DNA of 64,000 nt from Zoogloea sp. (GTDB taxonomy: Bacteria; Pseudomonadota; Gammaproteobacteria; Burkholderiales; Rhodocyclaceae), in NCBI GenBank assembly GCA_023150095.1, contig JAKLLO010000004.1, positions 1 to 64,000 on the forward strand, written 5' to 3'. Position 1 is the stretch's first letter. Each line of letters opens with the position of its first letter. The position numbers and the translations under genes are program-made. Of the stretch, positions 63,089 to 64,000 are shown in pieces. The notes under the pieces are model-generated. The model ran no database searches, was not told the DNA's origin, and saw nothing but the letters and a program-made list of their open reading frames with translations.

Positions 63089-63792
63089 GGTTGAAGCTGG
63101 ACGCCCATCTGGCCGACCCACTGCGCGAGCGTGGATTGGGGGATCGCGAGCCCCGCCCGGCCGAAGATCCCTTCCTGGCGGTACAGCGGCAGATGATCCT
63201 TGTACTTTGCCACCAGCAGCTGGGCTAGGAGTCCGGTGGTGGGGAGGCCCTTGTCGATCACGTGGGCCGGAACCGGGGCCTGCACCAGCGTTTCGCACAA
63301 CCCGCAGACCCACTTGCCGCGAATGTGGCGTTCGGCACTGAAGGTGCCGGGGGTGTAGTCGAGCTTCTCCGCCACGTCCTCCCCGATGCGCTTCATCTGG
63401 CAACCGCAGGCGCAGAGGGTGAAGGCGGGTTCGTGATGGATCTCGGTACGGGGCAGCTCCGGCGGCGGGGGTTTGCGCTTGGCCTGGCCCTTGGCGGATG
63501 CGGGTTTGCCGGAGAGCTGCTCAAGCTCCTCGGTCATCGCAGCGAGGTTCGCCTCGACCGTTTCCTCGAACAGTTGGGCCTGCTCCAGCGGCAAGCGTTC
63601 AGTCTTGACGCCGAAGCGCCAGCGCTTGTGCAGCGAGAGCTCGTGGGTGAGCTGGTCGATCTTGGCCTGGCGCCAGACGAGCTCCCGGTTCTGGGCGATG
63701 AGCAGCTGACGCAGGGCGTCGGCGTCCAGTTCGTGGAGGTTGGCGGGAAGAACCATGCCCGGATCATGCCGCGCCACGCTCCGGGTCACCAT
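63089..63792 (-). pseudogene. IS66 transposase TnpC, N-terminal fragment
   Basis: About 234 residues of TnpC remain: a helical start (LRQLLIAQNRELVWRQAKID), the KRWRFGVKTERL segment, the zinc-finger region (CACGCQMKRIGED, KWVCGLCETL) and IPQSTLAQWVGQMGVQLQP. The IS3 right end follows at once. The roughly 200-residue catalytic core between GVQLQP and IAIGRKNW is absent from both fragments. The ATG at 63792 has a ggag site. Confidence 0.9.
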
Positions 63793-63817
63793 CGGGGCAA
63801 CTCCGAATGGTGCACCG

Positions 63818-64000
63818 TCAAATCATCCGGATCGCGCCATCGCTCCCCAGGTGCTGCCAGGGCAGGCCGAGCACCAGGGTGTCGAACTGGGCCTGGGTGA
63901 GCATGAGCGAACCGGCCCCTTCCGCCCAACGGAAGCGCCCTTGGTTGAGCCGCCGGCAGGCGAGCCAGATTCCCTGGCCGTCGTGGACCAGCACCTTCAG
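63818..64000 (-). CDS. IS66 TnpB (partial, continues past window end)
   Basis: Sixty codons of the C-terminal part are present: a VLVHDGQGIWLACRRLNQGRFRW motif typical of IS66 Orf2/TnpB, then LTQAQFDTLVLGLPW. The stop is 26 bases before tnpC. The function in transposition is not defined. The start is outside the window. Confidence 0.88.
   Translation of the reverse strand: MKVLVHDGQGIWLACRRLNQGRFRWAEGAGSLMLTQAQFDTLVLGLPWQHLGSDGAIRMI

Larger units (their letters stand above)
61518..64000 (-). mobile_element. IS66-family element, interrupted and cut by the window end
   Basis: The minus strand carries an IS66-type tnpB (end), tnpC start and tnpC end, in the expected order, but an IS3-family element sits inside tnpC. 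A possible right terminus begins with GTAAGCCCCCGGC at 61518. The left terminus and tnpA lie beyond base 64000. The element cannot move by itself because tnpC is broken. Confidence 0.75.

Noticed and set aside
61767..63092. Target-site duplication for the IS3-family element
   Set aside because: The three to four bases on each side (gatc and ggtt) differ, so no duplication can be claimed.

Overview
The window is GC-rich chromosomal DNA whose gene content suggests a respiratory, aromatic-degrading betaproteobacterium of the Rhodocyclales/Zoogloeaceae kind (Azoarcus, Thauera, Zoogloea relatives). This is inferred from the protein families: a toluene-4-monooxygenase-type operon, a PEP-CTERM/exosortase-associated acyltransferase, Wolinella-type fumarate reductase and C4-dicarboxylate uptake. 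No rRNA, tRNA or CRISPR array was recognised.

Layout. 1-1.1 kb: cyanase, a Nif11-like small protein and a small conserved protein. 1.2-8.2 kb: C4-dicarboxylate block, with the DctB/DctD two-component system, a TauE/SafE permease and an aspA-dctA operon carrying a sigma-54 promoter and an upstream palindrome suited to DctD. 8.6-10.5 kb: dps, a ZIP metal transporter and a 46-residue membrane protein; both transcription units have OxyR-type operator architecture. 10.5-16.2 kb: an antiquitin-type aldehyde dehydrogenase, then ada-alkB and alkA (alkylation repair, with an Ada box), split by a lower-GC acyltransferase. 16.6-18.5 kb: a TPR membrane protein and AT-rich intergenic DNA.

18.5-24.4 kb: a ketone-oxidation cluster (Baeyer-Villiger monooxygenase, SDR dehydrogenase, MetX-like hydrolase, AraC-type regulator, divergent outer-membrane protein), laid out like a cyclohexanol/cyclohexanone upper pathway. 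24.7-28.6 kb: frdCAB with an extra small 2Fe-2S protein between frdA and frdB. 29-35 kb: a patatin-TIR fusion, a CDF metal exporter, an Acg-like nitroreductase and a ThiF-type E1 enzyme in one apparent operon, divergent from a LuxI-like exosortase-associated acyltransferase. This is the least explained gene set here. 34.8-40.2 kb: complete mnhABCDEFG Na+/H+ antiporter.

40.4-48.8 kb: tmoABCDEF with TodS/TodT-type regulators and a tod-box-like operator. 48.9-53.4 kb: phasin, an NfsA-like oxidoreductase behind a strongly structured leader, a 21-bp tandem repeat array, asparaginase and a KefB/C-type antiporter. 53.6-61 kb: a PEP-CTERM gene remnant, then cysB and an assimilatory sulfate pathway (sulfite reductase, DUF934, APS reductase, CysDN without CysC). 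61.5-64 kb: an IS66 element broken by an IS3-family insertion. REP-like palindromes are scattered through the left half.
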